Assembly (NCBI RefSeq): GCF_946187725.1
Contig: NZ_CAMHSK010000012.1
Span: forward strand, 18,367-82,366
DNA length: 64,000 nt
Direction of reading: 5' to 3'
From: an uncultured Treponema sp.
GTDB lineage: Bacteria; Spirochaetota; Spirochaetia; Treponematales; Treponemataceae
Position 1 is the first letter of the stretch, and the number at the start of each line of letters is the position of its first letter. Positions 26,418-35,057 of this stretch are shown here, in pieces. Below the pieces are notes generated by a model. That model saw only the letters and a list, made by a program, of their open reading frames with translations, ran no database searches and was not told where the DNA came from. The position numbers were made by a program, and so were the translations under genes.

Positions 26418-26905
26418 TGGCAAACAGAGTTTTAGTTTCAGTTCAGGACGGTATCGAGATTCCAGCATGGCTTGATGATAATAAAATTGGCAAATTTGTG
26501 ATTGAAATCCTCAAAAAGCTGGAAATTGACCGTGAGGAAATCTCAATCCTTTTCTGTAATGACGAGGCAATTCAGCAGCTTAACAGGGATTATCGTGAAA
26601 TCGATGCCCCAACGGATATTCTTTCATTTGAGAATGGTTCAAAATATTCCGATGATGAAGGTGAGTGGTTGCAGGCTGGAGATATGGCAATTTCTCTGGA
26701 AACTTTGCCGAAAAATGCTGAATACTTTGGTGTCAGCGAAAACGAGGAACTTAAGCGTCTTTTGATTCATGGAACGCTGCATTTAAACGGCTATGACCAC
26801 GGCGAAGAGCATATTGAGCCTGGCGTTGAACCAAAGAATGAGATGCTTGCTCTGCAGGAAAAAATCTTAAAAGAAGTCACAGATGTGAACTTAATGAGTA
26901 ACTAA
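26417..26905 (+). CDS. ybeY: endoribonuclease YbeY
   Basis: Metal-dependent endoribonuclease for 16S rRNA maturation. The 162 residues carry the H3xH5xH zinc motif HGTLHLNGYDH (H118, H122, H128), plus the family strings LNRDYREIDAPTDILSF and AGDMAISLE. The start overlaps the pgpH stop. Neighbouring phoH and corC complete a widely conserved cluster. Confidence 0.96.
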   Translation: MANRVLVSVQDGIEIPAWLDDNKIGKFVIEILKKLEIDREEISILFCNDEAIQQLNRDYREIDAPTDILSFENGSKYSDDEGEWLQAGDMAISLETLPKNAEYFGVSENEELKRLLIHGTLHLNGYDHGEEHIEPGVEPKNEMLALQEKILKEVTDVNLMSN

Positions 26906-26990
26906 GAAATCTTTCACGGATGGCGCGGAAACACAGAGCATAGTATCTATCTGTGTACTCTGCGAGTTTCGTGAGGAATTTAAAAATAAA
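26906..26990. repeat. imperfect palindromic intergenic element
   Basis: The gap between ybeY and corC has an imperfect inverted repeat: GCGGAAACACAGAG on one side and CTCTGCGAGTTTCG on the other, with CACAGA...TCTGTG nested inside. It is wordy and G/C-richer than the flanks, like dispersed non-coding repeats seen in many genomes. A second short element of similar wording (GTGCAATCTGTGTAATCTGTG, 27822-27842) lies in the next gap. Confidence 0.4.
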
Positions 26991-26999
26991 GGAAGTTTT

Positions 27000-27818
27000 A
27001 TGGGATTATTTAAATTTGGCAAAAAAAAAGACGAGGACTATCACTCCAGTAACGCCGCCAGGTCGGATAAATCATCTGAACTGGATCGGGCACAAGAAGA
27101 AATCCTCATTGAAGAAAAAAACGACATGATTAAGGGAATCGAGGATTTGTCTGAGACTACCGTAAAAGAAGTCATGATTCCTCGAATTGATGTTGATTTC
27201 ATTTCAATTGATACACCTGAAGAAGAACTTCTGGAGAAAATCACAGAAAGCGGTCATTCCCGTTTCCCTGTTTACAGCGAATCAATCGATAATGTAACTG
27301 GCATTCTCTATGTAAAGGATATTATCAAGGCAATAGCCAAAAAAGAAAAAGTTGATTTGCAAAAAATCACTAAAAAAGCATATTTCGTTCCTGAATCAAA
27401 AAAAATCGACGGTCTTTTGCGTGAATTTAAGCGTCGCCATCAGCATATCGCAATCGCAATTGATGAGTATGGTGGAATTTCTGGAATCGTCTGTATGGAA
27501 GACATTATCGAAGAAATTGTCGGAGACATTCAGGACGAGTTTGACAACGAAAAAGAAGACATCGTTTCTCTTGGTGAGAATGTATGGCTTTGCGATGCGC
27601 GAGTGGATTTGGATGACCTCAACGAGACGCTTGAATCAAGTTTCCCTACAGAAGATTTTGATACGCTCGGCGGTTTTGTTCTTGATCTTTTCGGGCGTAT
27701 TCCTGTCAAATACGAAAAAATTGAATACGAGAATTTTGATTTCATCGTTCAGGATATGGAAGGCCATCGCGTAAATTTGATTAAAGTTATGAAGAAAGCT
27801 GCTGAAACAGAAGAGTAA
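27000..27818 (+). CDS. corC: CorC/HlyC-type CBS-domain protein
   Basis: 272 residues, without the N-terminal membrane domain of longer relatives. It has two CBS domains (about 55-110 and 118-175), marked by VKEVMIPRIDVDFIS, SRFPVYSESIDNVTGILYVK and IAIDEYGGISGIVCMEDIIE, and a C-terminal CorC/HlyC domain (LGGFVLDLFGRIPVK). This soluble form is typically encoded beside ybeY and is linked to magnesium/cobalt resistance or envelope functions; the exact activity is not settled. AAGGAAG precedes the ATG. Confidence 0.92.
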   Translation: MGLFKFGKKKDEDYHSSNAARSDKSSELDRAQEEILIEEKNDMIKGIEDLSETTVKEVMIPRIDVDFISIDTPEEELLEKITESGHSRFPVYSESIDNVTGILYVKDIIKAIAKKEKVDLQKITKKAYFVPESKKIDGLLREFKRRHQHIAIAIDEYGGISGIVCMEDIIEEIVGDIQDEFDNEKEDIVSLGENVWLCDARVDLDDLNETLESSFPTEDFDTLGGFVLDLFGRIPVKYEKIEYENFDFIVQDMEGHRVNLIKVMKKAAETEE

Positions 27819-27871
27819 TCCGTGCAATCTGTGTAATCTGTGCTTTCAAAATTACCGATAATTGAAAAGAT

Positions 27872-30001
27872 ATGAAATCGATTCGAAAATGTCTGACAGT
27901 TCTTATTTTTTCTCTTTTGTTCTCTGCCTTTTCTGAAAGTCAGAGTGCGCTCAAATTATTTGAGAGTGGCATTCAGAAACAGAATGTCGAAGATTACTAC
28001 GGTGCATCCGAAGATTTTCAGCAGGCCCTGCAAGTAAACAATGCTTACGGTGAAGCCTGGTTTCATCTTTCAGAAGTAACTTATTCTCTTGGCGATTACA
28101 CGCTTGCCCTCACTTATCTTGAAGAGGCTGATAAATATGCAAAAAACAGAACGGACATACAGAATCTCAAAGGTCTGATTCTCATTGCACTCGGCCGACT
28201 GGACGAAGCACGGCTTATTTTTACGGAAATCCTTAAAAAATATCCGAATGATATCGATTCTCGGTTTGGTCTTGCAGAACTTGATTTGTTTACAGGAAGT
28301 TTTATCGGGGCAAAAAATCAGTATGAAGATGCACTCAAAAGACAGGGCAACAATAGAAAGGCTCTTCTGTCGCTTGCTTTAATCAGTGCGGAACTTGGTA
28401 ATCATGAAACTGCACGAAAATACATTGATCAGGCTTTGCGCTATCATTCCGGGGAAAGCGAGGTTCATTATCTTGCTGCTTACCTTGAGGCAAAACGTGG
28501 AAATTTTTCGGAGGCAGAGAAGCGGGTTCGTGCGGCTGTTCAGATAAATCCTGATTATACAAAGGCTTACATTCTTCTTTCATCAATCCTGTATTCTCAG
28601 AAAAAATACGGCGAAGTCATTGATTTGTGTGATTATCTGATTTCAAAGAACAGGAGCACAAGTGAGGCCTGGTATCTCAAAGGTCTTTCTCAGAATCGAA
28701 AAGGTGAGTGGAAGGCTGCAATGCAGACTTGGGGTGAAGCCCTTTACATAAATCCATTTGATGAAGTCATGCGAAGCGGACTTGAGCTTCTCGTCATGAA
28801 AAAGCTTTCTGTCGAGGATGAGCGCCGTGAAGAATGGGCGAATTTCCATGTTCAGAAAGCACGCGAATTTTCTAAATCTTTCCTTGGCGAAGAGGCACGC
28901 TATGAATATCAGAGGGCACTTAAAATTAATCCATTTGACGATGTTGCCCGCTCTGAATTTGCTGAACTTTTGGGAAGGACGGGTCTTAACGAAAATTACC
29001 TCAATCAGCTGAAATTCATCAAACAGAATCAGGAAAAGGCCGCATCTGAAAAGGATGGCGATAAATCAAAAGTCACGCCTGCTCAGAAAAAGGTCAATGA
29101 TACAATCGAAGCCTATGAATCTTTGATGAAATACTCGCTTGGTGCAAAATGGAATGTTGATCCATTCTACCTTGATAAAACTCGATGGCATGTCGGTATT
29201 TATTATACAAAATCTCCTGTTCAGCTTTTGCATTGTGATGCAGAGGAAATAACTGCCGGAATGTGTGCTGAAATTTTCTCAGGAATTGCATCTGCTTCAG
29301 TAGATGTTCAGAATCAGCCTGTTTCCGGATATGGTGAGGCTTATCGTCTTGCCCGCAAAAACAAACTTGATTATTTCATTCTTCTTTCATTGGATGAGAC
29401 TGAACGCGAAATCACTTTGGCTGCTACTGTCTATTCAGGAAGAACCGGAACTGAAACTGCAAAATTTTCATCATTCAGAACTGGTAATGACAAATTCTCT
29501 TCTGTATTAAGGGCTTTCCGCCGCGACTTGCTGGATATTCTTCCTGTGCGGGGTAAAATCCTTCAGAGAAGCGTAAATGAAATCCTTGTTGATTTGGGAA
29601 CTGTTGAAGGCATGAAACCTGATGTAGTGCTCGATGTAATCAAGGCTGGAAAGATTGTTACAAATGACAAGGGGCTCGGAGTTACTTACGAAGAAAAGAA
29701 TTTCCTTGGAACTATAAAAATCACTCGTGCTGGTGAGGAAATTTCTCAGGGCACTTTGTCTCAGAACGGATTCTATGACCGCGTAAATGTCGGTGATGAA
29801 GTTCTTGTAAAATTCCGTCCGGAAGTAAAAGCTGCCGAGGATGCTCAGATTCTTGACAATACGCCTGCTGCCGGTGAAAACGGTAAGAGAATTCTTCCTC
29901 AAGATGAAAAAGCAGAAAAACAGAAAAAACTGGATGCACGCGAGATGGGACTGATTAAGACTCCTGCGATTATTCAGCTTATCAGAGGCCTTAAAAACTA
30001 A
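27872..30001 (+). CDS. exported TPR-repeat protein with C-terminal FlgT/CsgG-like beta region
   Basis: 709 residues. A signal peptide (about 1-21, cleavage near AFSES) is followed by at least eight TPR units (about 28-360), such as AYGEAWFHLSEVTYSLGDY and ALTYLEEADKYAKN. Residues about 400-700 are another exported domain; the part near 560-660 (GKILQRSVNEILVDLGTVEG and FLGTIKITRAGEEISQG) resembles the small beta-barrel of FlgT-type proteins. It is probably periplasmic. A GATAAT at 27857-27862 lies 9 bases before the ATG; the same bases also read ACCGATAA, close to a sigma-28 -10 element. Confidence 0.8.
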   Translation: MKSIRKCLTVLIFSLLFSAFSESQSALKLFESGIQKQNVEDYYGASEDFQQALQVNNAYGEAWFHLSEVTYSLGDYTLALTYLEEADKYAKNRTDIQNLKGLILIALGRLDEARLIFTEILKKYPNDIDSRFGLAELDLFTGSFIGAKNQYEDALKRQGNNRKALLSLALISAELGNHETARKYIDQALRYHSGESEVHYLAAYLEAKRGNFSEAEKRVRAAVQINPDYTKAYILLSSILYSQKKYGEVIDLCDYLISKNRSTSEAWYLKGLSQNRKGEWKAAMQTWGEALYINPFDEVMRSGLELLVMKKLSVEDERREEWANFHVQKAREFSKSFLGEEARYEYQRALKINPFDDVARSEFAELLGRTGLNENYLNQLKFIKQNQEKAASEKDGDKSKVTPAQKKVNDTIEAYESLMKYSLGAKWNVDPFYLDKTRWHVGIYYTKSPVQLLHCDAEEITAGMCAEIFSGIASASVDVQNQPVSGYGEAYRLARKNKLDYFILLSLDETEREITLAATVYSGRTGTETAKFSSFRTGNDKFSSVLRAFRRDLLDILPVRGKILQRSVNEILVDLGTVEGMKPDVVLDVIKAGKIVTNDKGLGVTYEEKNFLGTIKITRAGEEISQGTLSQNGFYDRVNVGDEVLVKFRPEVKAAEDAQILDNTPAAGENGKRILPQDEKAEKQKKLDAREMGLIKTPAIIQLIRGLKN

Positions 30002-30007
30002 AAATTG

Positions 30008-31201
30008 ATGACTGATGTTGAAAATCTTGAAAAAATAATTTTTAGCGTCTTCTCAATTCCAAAAACAATTCGTAACAGACAAAACACTAACGCGTGTATT
30101 TCGCCGCTTAATGTTGATTCACCGAATCTCTTTGCAAGAAATTTCGTTTCCAGATTGAAGCGATTGAATCAGAAATTCGGTGATGACCGTTCTGTAATCA
30201 ATGATATCGCAGAGCGGGTAAAAAATATCGGGGAGGCAAGAAACTCTGGCTGGGCAGGGCCTTACTCAGAGCTTGTCGCCCTTGATTTTTATTCACAATT
30301 TTCAGAATTTTTCGCCCTTTCCTATATAAATCAACTTTCAGTAAAAACGCATAAAAAATCAATCCCGGCAATTAACGGACAAAAAGAAGTGATTGACATC
30401 GATTTATGTCTTCATCTCCGTCATGACATAGTTTTTACCGATGTAAAGTCGTTTAACTGCATTCATCAGAACATTCTTGATGAAGTGATTGAAATTGTTG
30501 AAGAATACTCGCTTGCGACCTTGGGAAAAAGCGTTATGATTGCCGTGGACAACCTTTCGAGCATCGATTACACCGAAGTAAAATCTCATCTCGGATTAGA
30601 AAAACGGAAGATTTATTATGAACTTACGAATGCGGTCTCAGAAAACAGACGCGTGCTTCATTATGAATCAAAAACGGGAATCGTATTCACATTCAGAATT
30701 GAGTATTCGGATACAATCAGCACGGTAAAAGAATATTCTCCTTTCGCAATGGCCGAGGCTTACAAGTATAAATTCCTGGATTATGGTTCAAAGCTGCTTG
30801 ATAATGAATATTCGGTGATTACAATGGTCAGAAATCCATGGTTCAATGAAGAGACCGTTGATTTTGGTGATTTCAACAATATCTTCTATCGTTCACTTGC
30901 CCGCCGTACCTTCATTGAGCTAGACAAAATCCGGGCAAAAGCCGCTTTGTATTCATCAAGTTACGCGAACGGTAAAATTAAAGTATGTGATGTGGCAAAA
31001 AATCTTGCCGGAATCATTTTTATAGATGATGAAAGCCCGTCTCAAACCGAAGAAGAAAAACTGTACAAAGCCTATTTTTATATGAATCCAAATTATAAGA
31101 ATAAAAAGCCCCTCACAATACGAAAACTTGAAAAATATTTTCGTAATGAGCGTGAATCTCAGATAAAAGATTTCGATGATTTTAAATGGGACAATTACTG
31201 A
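30008..31201 (+). CDS. uncharacterised protein with a possible PD-(D/E)XK nuclease core
   Basis: 397 residues, not recognised as a named family. The region GPYSELVALDFYSQF (about 85-99), then EVIDIDLCL (D130, D132) and VFTDVKSF (D145, K147) has the order helix-Glu, Asp, Asp-x-Lys expected of PD-(D/E)XK nucleases. Downstream, GIIFIDDE and YMNPNYKNKKPL resemble the end of such folds. There is no signal or membrane segment. The ATG at 30008 is preferred over the TTG at 30005; there is no clear ribosome site, and the gene starts 6 bases after the TPR gene stop, suggesting coupling. A perfect terminator follows. The nuclease assignment is inference. Confidence 0.65.
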   Translation: MTDVENLEKIIFSVFSIPKTIRNRQNTNACISPLNVDSPNLFARNFVSRLKRLNQKFGDDRSVINDIAERVKNIGEARNSGWAGPYSELVALDFYSQFSEFFALSYINQLSVKTHKKSIPAINGQKEVIDIDLCLHLRHDIVFTDVKSFNCIHQNILDEVIEIVEEYSLATLGKSVMIAVDNLSSIDYTEVKSHLGLEKRKIYYELTNAVSENRRVLHYESKTGIVFTFRIEYSDTISTVKEYSPFAMAEAYKYKFLDYGSKLLDNEYSVITMVRNPWFNEETVDFGDFNNIFYRSLARRTFIELDKIRAKAALYSSSYANGKIKVCDVAKNLAGIIFIDDESPSQTEEEKLYKAYFYMNPNYKNKKPLTIRKLEKYFRNERESQIKDFDDFKWDNY

Positions 31202-31210
31202 AAAACACAA

Positions 31211-31258
31211 AAAATCCCGCTTACAAGTGGTGGATTTCACCGATGTAAGCGGGATTTT
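31211..31258. terminator. bidirectional terminator between convergent genes
   Basis: AAAATCCCGCTTACA at 31211-31225 pairs perfectly with TGTAAGCGGGATTTT at 31244-31258; the A-run and T-run flanks serve both directions, ending the plus-strand gene and cstA. Confidence 0.9.
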
Positions 31259-31285
31259 TATGTTCAGCCAGCTATTTTTTGACTT

Positions 31286-32794
31286 TTATTTTCGTCCGAT
31301 TACTATAGCTTTCTGTCGTTCAAGACTTGCCTGTGGATTTCTGTATGCAGTAAGCAGGAATACAGCAAGGAATGCAACTGCCGCAATTACACCGACTGTA
31401 TAAGAAATTGTGAGTCCTGATGCTCCTTTTGCACCGAGGTTGAAACATTCTGGTGCGTACATAAGATATGTGATTGAGACAGCAGACATGAAGGTGGCAG
31501 GAATTGCACAAAGCCATGCACGGTTTTTGTTCTCATAGTTTGTTGCAAGATAAACCGCTCCAGCCCAAAGAACAATCATTGCAAGTGTCTGGTTTGACCA
31601 TGAGAAGTATCGCCAGACTACATTGTAGTTGATGAATGAAATGCCGTAACCAATCAGGAGAAGAGGAATTGCAACGCTCAAGCGTACAGGAATCTTTTTC
31701 TCATCAAGTTTCATCCAGTCAAAGATTGTCATTCGTGCACTTCGGAATGCTGTATCACCTGAAGTAATAGGACAGACGATTACACCGAGAAGGGCGATTG
31801 GACCGCCGATTGGGCCGAGAAGGGCAACGCACATGTCATATACAGAATTTGAGTTTCCGCCGCCGATTGCTTTGAGGGCTGAAAGACCTGTGCCGCTTCC
31901 GTCTTTGTTCCAGAAGAATGCAACTGCAGCACTTGCCCAAATGAGAGCGATAATGCCTTCTGCAACCATAGCGCCGTAGAAAATCTTGCGGCCTTCTTTT
32001 TCACTCTTGATACAGCGTGAAACAATAGGAGACTGTGTTGCATGGAAACCAGAAATCGCACCACACGCTACAGTGATGAACATGAGTGGCCAGATTGGTT
32101 TTACTCCAGTTCCGTCAACATTTCCTGGATAAAGATTTTTGAAAGTGAATTCCATCATTGAGCGTTCGCCGGAATGAATCATTGTACCGATTGCGATTCC
32201 GAATGCCATAAGAATAAGAAGGATTCCGAAGAGCGGGTAAACTTTACCGATGATTTTATCGATTGGAAGAAGGGTTGCAAGGAAATAATAACAGAGGATG
32301 ATTATAGTCCATACACGGATATCGAGCCATGCTGGGGTAAGGCGAGCAAGAAGACCAGCAGGACCGACCATGAATACAACACCTACAAGAATCAAAAGGA
32401 CTACGGAGAAAATGCGCATTACATTGTGCATTATCGGTCCCAGATATTTTCCTGTTACTTCAGAAATTGAAGCTCCGTCATTTCGTTCTGAAAGCATACC
32501 TGCCGTGAAGTCATGGACTGCACCTGCAAGAAGTGTTCCGAATACAATCCAGATGTAAACGCTTGGACCCCACATGGCGCCGCTTATTGCACCGAAAATC
32601 GGACCCAATCCTGCGATGTTCAAAAGCTGGATAAGAAACGCTTTTGGTGTAGAAATAGGAACATAATCTACGCCGTCAGGATTTGCAACGGCTGGGGTTG
32701 GATTGTCAGTAGGCTTGAATACTTTTTCTACAATCGAACCATAAACTATATAGCCACCAATTAAGATAGCTAATGCAACAAAGAATGTAACCAT
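31286..32794 (-). CDS. cstA: carbon starvation protein A family transporter
   Basis: 502 residues with about 14 hydrophobic segments, matching CstA/BtsT peptide or pyruvate transporters. Family strings are LLNIAGLGPIFGAISGAMWG near the N-terminus, HDFTAGMLSERNDGASISEV and GAISGFHATQSPIVSRCI. It is shorter than E. coli CstA (~700), like many CstA proteins in anaerobes. It may import peptides or pyruvate; the substrate cannot be read from sequence. A strong ribosome site (AAAGGAGG) precedes the ATG. It is transcribed alone. Confidence 0.92.
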   Translation of the reverse strand: MVTFFVALAILIGGYIVYGSIVEKVFKPTDNPTPAVANPDGVDYVPISTPKAFLIQLLNIAGLGPIFGAISGAMWGPSVYIWIVFGTLLAGAVHDFTAGMLSERNDGASISEVTGKYLGPIMHNVMRIFSVVLLILVGVVFMVGPAGLLARLTPAWLDIRVWTIIILCYYFLATLLPIDKIIGKVYPLFGILLILMAFGIAIGTMIHSGERSMMEFTFKNLYPGNVDGTGVKPIWPLMFITVACGAISGFHATQSPIVSRCIKSEKEGRKIFYGAMVAEGIIALIWASAAVAFFWNKDGSGTGLSALKAIGGGNSNSVYDMCVALLGPIGGPIALLGVIVCPITSGDTAFRSARMTIFDWMKLDEKKIPVRLSVAIPLLLIGYGISFINYNVVWRYFSWSNQTLAMIVLWAGAVYLATNYENKNRAWLCAIPATFMSAVSITYLMYAPECFNLGAKGASGLTISYTVGVIAAVAFLAVFLLTAYRNPQASLERQKAIVIGRK

Positions 32795-32881
32795 AAGACC
32801 TCCTTTAAGACGGAAGGGGAAACGTGTTTTTGAATTATGTTCGCGTTTTTCTCTTGCAGCGTCTCTTTTTATTATGATTAA

Positions 32882-32910
32882 ATCCTAAATCCGTTTCTTT
32901 TTACTGTCAA
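32882..32910 (-). promoter_or_regulatory. sigma-70 promoter for cstA
   Basis: On the minus strand TTGACA and TAGGAT are 17 bases apart, giving a leader of about 80 bases before cstA. No further structure was recognised in the leader. Confidence 0.65.
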
Positions 32911-32960
32911 ATTTTTTGTTATATTTAATATGAAGAAAGTCTTATAGATGGCGGGTATGT

Positions 32961-33001
32961 AAAAAAAAATTGCCCGGAGACAGTGTTTGTTTCCGGGCAA
33001 T
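32961..33001 (-). terminator. terminator of the ilvD-small protein unit
   Basis: Read on the minus strand, ATTGCCCGGA and TCCGGGCAAT form a perfect 10-bp stem followed by eight T. It lies downstream of the 54-residue gene. Confidence 0.9.
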
Positions 33002-33033
33002 CATAATGAAATGCGTCTCAAAAAAATGCCTGT

Positions 33034-33198
33034 TTATAGACGGCCGGCTTCCCGTTCCTGTTTTTCCCACTCGGCCTTATCCATGTATTCAACAACAACT
33101 TTGCCGTCAATTTCGTTGAGGCTTGTCATTGCATAGGCTTCATAATTTTGAATCAGCCATTCATCATATTCAGTCCAGGTGTTAAATGTTTCGGTCAT
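33034..33198 (-). CDS. 54-residue protein downstream of ilvD
   Basis: A short open frame starting MTETFNTWTEYDEWLIQNYE and ending KQEREAGRL. It is 9 bases after the ilvD stop and directly before a strong terminator, so it is transcribed with ilvD. The composition is acidic with Trp and Tyr, and it looks like a folded small domain rather than random sequence (for example NEIDGKVVVEYMDKAEWE). The ribosome site is weak. No family recognised. It is not a leader peptide because it lies after the enzyme gene. Confidence 0.65.
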   Translation of the reverse strand: MTETFNTWTEYDEWLIQNYEAYAMTSLNEIDGKVVVEYMDKAEWEKQEREAGRL

Positions 33199-33207
33199 GC
33201 CTATATT

Positions 33208-34896
33208 CTATTGCAAGATTGCGCCTTTGTCAGCAGAAGAAACGAGTTTCGCGTATCGTGCAAGGTAGCCTGTCTTCACTTTTGGTTCTGGGGCTTTCCA
33301 TGCGGCACGGCGTTTTGCAAGCTCTTCATCGCTTACATCAAGGTGAATCTTGTAGTTGTTGATATCGAGAGTGATTTTGTCGCCTTCCTGAACGAGAGCG
33401 ATTGGGCCACCAACTGCAGCTTCTGGTGAACAGTGACCGAGTGAAGCACCACGGGTAGCGCCAGAGAATCGACCGTCAGTAATCAAAGCAACCTGCTTGT
33501 CCAATCCCTGACCTGCGAGTGCTGCTGTTACTGCGAGCATTTCACGCATACCCGGACCGCCTTTCGGACCTTCGTAGCGGATTACAACTACATCGCCAGG
33601 GTGAATCTGAGCCTTCTGAACGGCTTCCATTGCCTCGCTCTCATCGTTGAATACGCGGGCAGGTCCTGTGTGAAGCATGAGCTCTTTTGCACAAGCAGAG
33701 CGTTTTACGACAGTTCCGTTTGGAGCAAGGTTGCCGAACAAAATTGCGATACCGCCGTTGTCTGAGTACGGATTTTCAATCGGGCGCAAGATTTCCGGGT
33801 TGCGGTTTTTGACGCCTTTGATGTTCTCTGCGATTGTCTTTCCTGTAACGGTGATGAGGCTTGTATCAATCAAGTTTTTCTTTGCAAGTTCTGCAAGAAC
33901 AGCCTGAACGCCGCCAGCATCATCAAGCTCGCACATGAAAGTGTGGCCAGCCGGTGCAAGGTGGCAGAGGTTCGGTGTACGGTTAGAGATTTCGTTGACT
34001 TCGTGCAAGTCGATTTCAATTCCGGCTTCGTGAGCAATTGCAGGAAGATGGAGCATTGTGTTTGAAGAGCAACCCAAAGCCATATCAGCGGCAAGACCGT
34101 TCTCGAAGTTCTTTTTGGTCATCATCTGTCGGGCAGTGATACCCTTTTTGTACATTTCCATTACAGCCATGCCAGCGTGTTTTGCAAGCTGGATTCGGCG
34201 GCCAGTTACGGCAGGAATCGTTCCGTTTCCAGGCAAGCCCAATCCCAAAACTTCAGTCAGACAATTCATTGAGTTTGCGGTGAACATTCCAGAGCAGGCA
34301 CCGCAACCAGGGCAGGCATAGTTCTCAAGCTCTTTAAGCTGACATTCATTGATTTTGCCAACGGCCAAACCGCCAACAGCCTCGAACATATCAGTCAAAG
34401 AAAGATTTTTACCAGAATATGGATTTGAAGCATCATGACCAGGCAAGTGACCAGGCATCATCGGACCGCCCGAAACGAAAACAGTCGGCAAGTCGAGGCG
34501 GGCAGCAGCCATGAGCATACCCGGAACGATTTTGTCACAGTTCGGAATCATAACAAGAGCATCAAACTGATGAGCCTTGGCGACGCATTCAACGCTGTCG
34601 GCAATCAATTCACGGGTAACGAGAGAGTATTTCATGCCTTCGTGACCCATTGCGATACCGTCACAAACACCGATTGCCGGGAATTCAACAGGAGTGCCGC
34701 CTGCAAGACGGACACCAGCCTTTACAGCCTCAGCGATACGGTCAAGCTCAATGTGCCCCGGAATCAACTCGTTTTTTGCGCAGATAATTCCAACCATCGG
34801 CTGCTCAAGCTCTTCGTCAGTGTAGCCTGAAGCATAGAAAAGAGAGCGGTGCGGAGCGCGTGCCGTACCTTTAATTGCGTTATCAGATTTCTTCAT
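33208..34896 (-). CDS. ilvD: dihydroxy-acid dehydratase
   Basis: Third step of valine/isoleucine synthesis, converting dihydroxy acids to 2-keto acids with an iron-sulfur cluster. The 562 residues include [20 protein letters not shown], the cluster motif [19 protein letters not shown] and the C-terminal [19 protein letters not shown] with GGPIALV. Length and motifs are complete. AGGGG lies upstream of the ATG. It is separated from ilvB by about 6 kb, so the pathway genes are scattered. Confidence 0.97.
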   Translation of the reverse strand: MKKSDNAIKGTARAPHRSLFYASGYTDEELEQPMVGIICAKNELIPGHIELDRIAEAVKAGVRLAGGTPVEFPAIGVCDGIAMGHEGMKYSLVTRELIADSVECVAKAHQFDALVMIPNCDKIVPGMLMAAARLDLPTVFVSGGPMMPGHLPGHDASNPYSGKNLSLTDMFEAVGGLAVGKINECQLKELENYACPGCGACSGMFTANSMNCLTEVLGLGLPGNGTIPAVTGRRIQLAKHAGMAVMEMYKKGITARQMMTKKNFENGLAADMALGCSSNTMLHLPAIAHEAGIEIDLHEVNEISNRTPNLCHLAPAGHTFMCELDDAGGVQAVLAELAKKNLIDTSLITVTGKTIAENIKGVKNRNPEILRPIENPYSDNGGIAILFGNLAPNGTVVKRSACAKELMLHTGPARVFNDESEAMEAVQKAQIHPGDVVVIRYEGPKGGPGMREMLAVTAALAGQGLDKQVALITDGRFSGATRGASLGHCSPEAAVGGPIALVQEGDKITLDINNYKIHLDVSDEELAKRRAAWKAPEPKVKTGYLARYAKLVSSADKGAILQ

Positions 34897-34945
34897 AATG
34901 TACCCCTAAAAAAATACTTCAATTTAATAGAAAATAATCAAGGAC

Positions 34946-34974
34946 ATTATACAAAGATACTGTCATTGCGTAAA
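34946..34974 (-). promoter_or_regulatory. sigma-70 promoter for ilvD
   Basis: On the minus strand TTTACG and a perfect TATAAT are 17 bases apart, giving a leader of about 40 bases. The leader shows no T-box or leucine-rich attenuator peptide. Confidence 0.65.
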
Positions 34975-35057
34975 TTGAAATATATGAAAAGAATTGTTGC
35001 ATATCATGCAATTATAAGGGACGGAAAAATCTCAGATTTTTTTTGCGAGGTGGCTCT

